This document shows, in pieces, positions 4,554-5,435 of a DNA stretch of 5,435 nucleotides (position 1 is its first letter; the number at the start of each line of letters is the position of its first letter). Below the pieces are notes generated by a model that did no database searches, was not told the DNA's origin, and worked only from the letters and a program-made list of their open reading frames with translations. The DNA lies in assembly GCA_021788685.1 (NCBI GenBank), contig JAJYKH010000214.1, positions 1-5,435 on the forward strand, given 5' to 3'. The stretch comes from Deltaproteobacteria bacterium (GTDB taxonomy: Bacteria > Desulfobacterota > Desulfobulbia > Desulfobulbales > UBA5123). Position numbers and translations under genes: made by a program.

Positions 4554-5435
4554 TCAAACGAGCTGGGAGAGGACTTGGTGGGCGACGGGGAGGGCGCGGG
4601 GCGCGAGGCGTATTTGATCGCCCGCCAGCACGAGCAGGTCTTGGGCCGTCAGCCGGTCGAGGAGGCCGCCGTAGACCTCCCGCAGGGTGAGGCCGAAGCG
4701 GGATTCCAGCTCGGAGATCGCCAGGCCTCCGGTCATCCGCAACCCCATGATCACCGTTTCCCGGAAGCGGGCGGCCGGGGGCAGTCCCTCCGCCTCGGCC
4801 CAGGGCAGGATGCCGTCGGCAAGGAGGCGGGCGAAGCGCTCCGGGTCCTCCACCGTTTTCACCCGCAGGCCGGAAAAACCGGAGACGGCGGCCGCGCCCA
4901 GCCCCAGGTAGTCGCCGTTCTGCCAGTAGTTGATGTTGTGGCGGCACTCATGACCCGGCCGGGCGGAGTTGGAGATCTCATACTGCTCGTAGCCGGCCCC
5001 GGCGAGCAGCTCCCGGGCGGTTTCCTCCATGATCACCAGCTCCTCCTCACCCGGCAGGTCCAGCTCCTGGCGGGCCGCCCGGGCGGCGAAGGGGGTCCCC
5101 TCCTCGATGGTCAATTCGTAGAGCGACAGGTGCTCCGGCTGGTGGGCGAGGGCCGCTTCCAGGGTGGCCCGCCAGATGGCCGGGCTCTGGCCGGGCAGGC
5201 CGTAGATCAGGTCCAGGTTGAGGTTGGCGAATCCGGCGGCCCGGGCGTGGCGGATGGCCTGGTGGGCCTCGGCCGCGGAATGGCTGCGGCCGATGGCCGC
5301 GAGCACAGGGTCGGCGAAGGACTGGACACCGATGCTCAGCCGGTTGAACCCGGCCTGCCGCAACCGGATGAGCTTCTCCGGGGTGACGGTGTTGGGGTTG
5401 GTCTCGACGGAGATCTCGACCTCGCCGCTGAAGGG
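4554..5435 (-). CDS. hemW: HemW, radical SAM family heme chaperone (coproporphyrinogen III oxidase-like), partial: N-terminus beyond window
   Basis: The last 293 codons are visible; the frame is open to the right edge, and roughly 80-100 N-terminal residues are missing, including the CxxxCxxC iron-sulfur motif. Visible family motifs in order (numbered from the first visible residue): VETNP (10-14), GFNRLSIGVQSF (29-40), GRSH (49-52), LDLIYGLPGQ (74-83), HLSLYELTIEEGTPF (102-116), YEISN (152-156), HNINYW (166-171), YLGLGAAA (176-183) and a C-terminal winged-helix-like HemN_C part from about residue 225. HemW proteins are related to oxygen-independent coproporphyrinogen oxidase HemN but act as heme-binding proteins that pass heme to other proteins; older databases call them HemN-like. 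Telling the two apart relies here on these motifs, which fit HemW better. TTG at 5363 is an internal Leu codon, not the start. radA follows after a 136-bp spacer. Confidence 0.93.
   Translation of the reverse strand, partial: PFSGEVEISVETNPNTVTPEKLIRLRQAGFNRLSIGVQSFADPVLAAIGRSHSAAEAHQAIRHARAAGFANLNLDLIYGLPGQSPAIWRATLEAALAHQPEHLSLYELTIEEGTPFAARAARQELDLPGEEELVIMEETARELLAGAGYEQYEISNSARPGHECRHNINYWQNGDYLGLGAAAVSGFSGLRVKTVEDPERFARLLADGILPWAEAEGLPPAARFRETVIMGLRMTGGLAISELESRFGLTLREVYGGLLDRLTAQDLLVLAGDQIRLAPRALPVAHQVLSQLV

Noticed and set aside
4417..4947. 176-codon open frame on the minus strand
   Set aside because: It overlaps hemW in another frame and reads through the hairpin element; the product is rich in Arg, Pro and Gly and has no family features.

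Overview
This is a GC-rich bacterial chromosomal window in which every gene I can support lies on the minus strand. Gene content (HemW, RadA, a PanE-like reductase, a universal stress protein, two CCA-encoding tRNA-Ser genes) is that of an ordinary bacterium. The style of the proteins and the short heptamer and nonamer repeats between genes suggest a Gram-negative proteobacterium, perhaps a Desulfuromonadales/Geobacter-like deltaproteobacterium. That placement is an inference from memory and is weak.

Layout from right to left, which is the direction of transcription. At 5435-4554 is the C-terminal three quarters of hemW, cut by the window edge. A 136-bp spacer (4418-4553) carries two back-to-back perfect hairpins. 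Complete radA occupies 4417-3059. A 250-bp spacer (2809-3058) holds three kinds of short degenerate repeat. The reductase gene (2808-1867) and a UspA-family gene (1855-1397) follow and are only 11 bp apart, so they very likely form an operon. Next comes a compact tRNA unit: a promoter with a perfect -35 box, tRNA-Ser(TGA), tRNA-Ser(GCT) and a strong intrinsic terminator (1343-1058). A 260-bp stretch without a gene follows; its left end is AT-rich and holds a candidate promoter and an 11-bp tandem duplication. Last is the first 264 codons of a Fic-family AMP-transferase (794 to beyond base 1).

Functionally these are mostly housekeeping genes: heme handling (HemW), recombination and repair (RadA), serine decoding, and a metabolic plus stress pair (reductase and Usp). 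The Fic gene is the one accessory-looking gene. It has an intact catalytic motif and an intact N-terminal inhibitory motif, so it looks like a working, self-inhibited enzyme and not a relic.

I see no CRISPR array, insertion sequence, phage gene or clearly new multi-gene system. The points most worth a second look are the reductase, which keeps the catalytic Lys and Glu but has lost two Asn residues normally found in the ketopantoate reductase active site, and the repeat structures in the two intergenic spacers.
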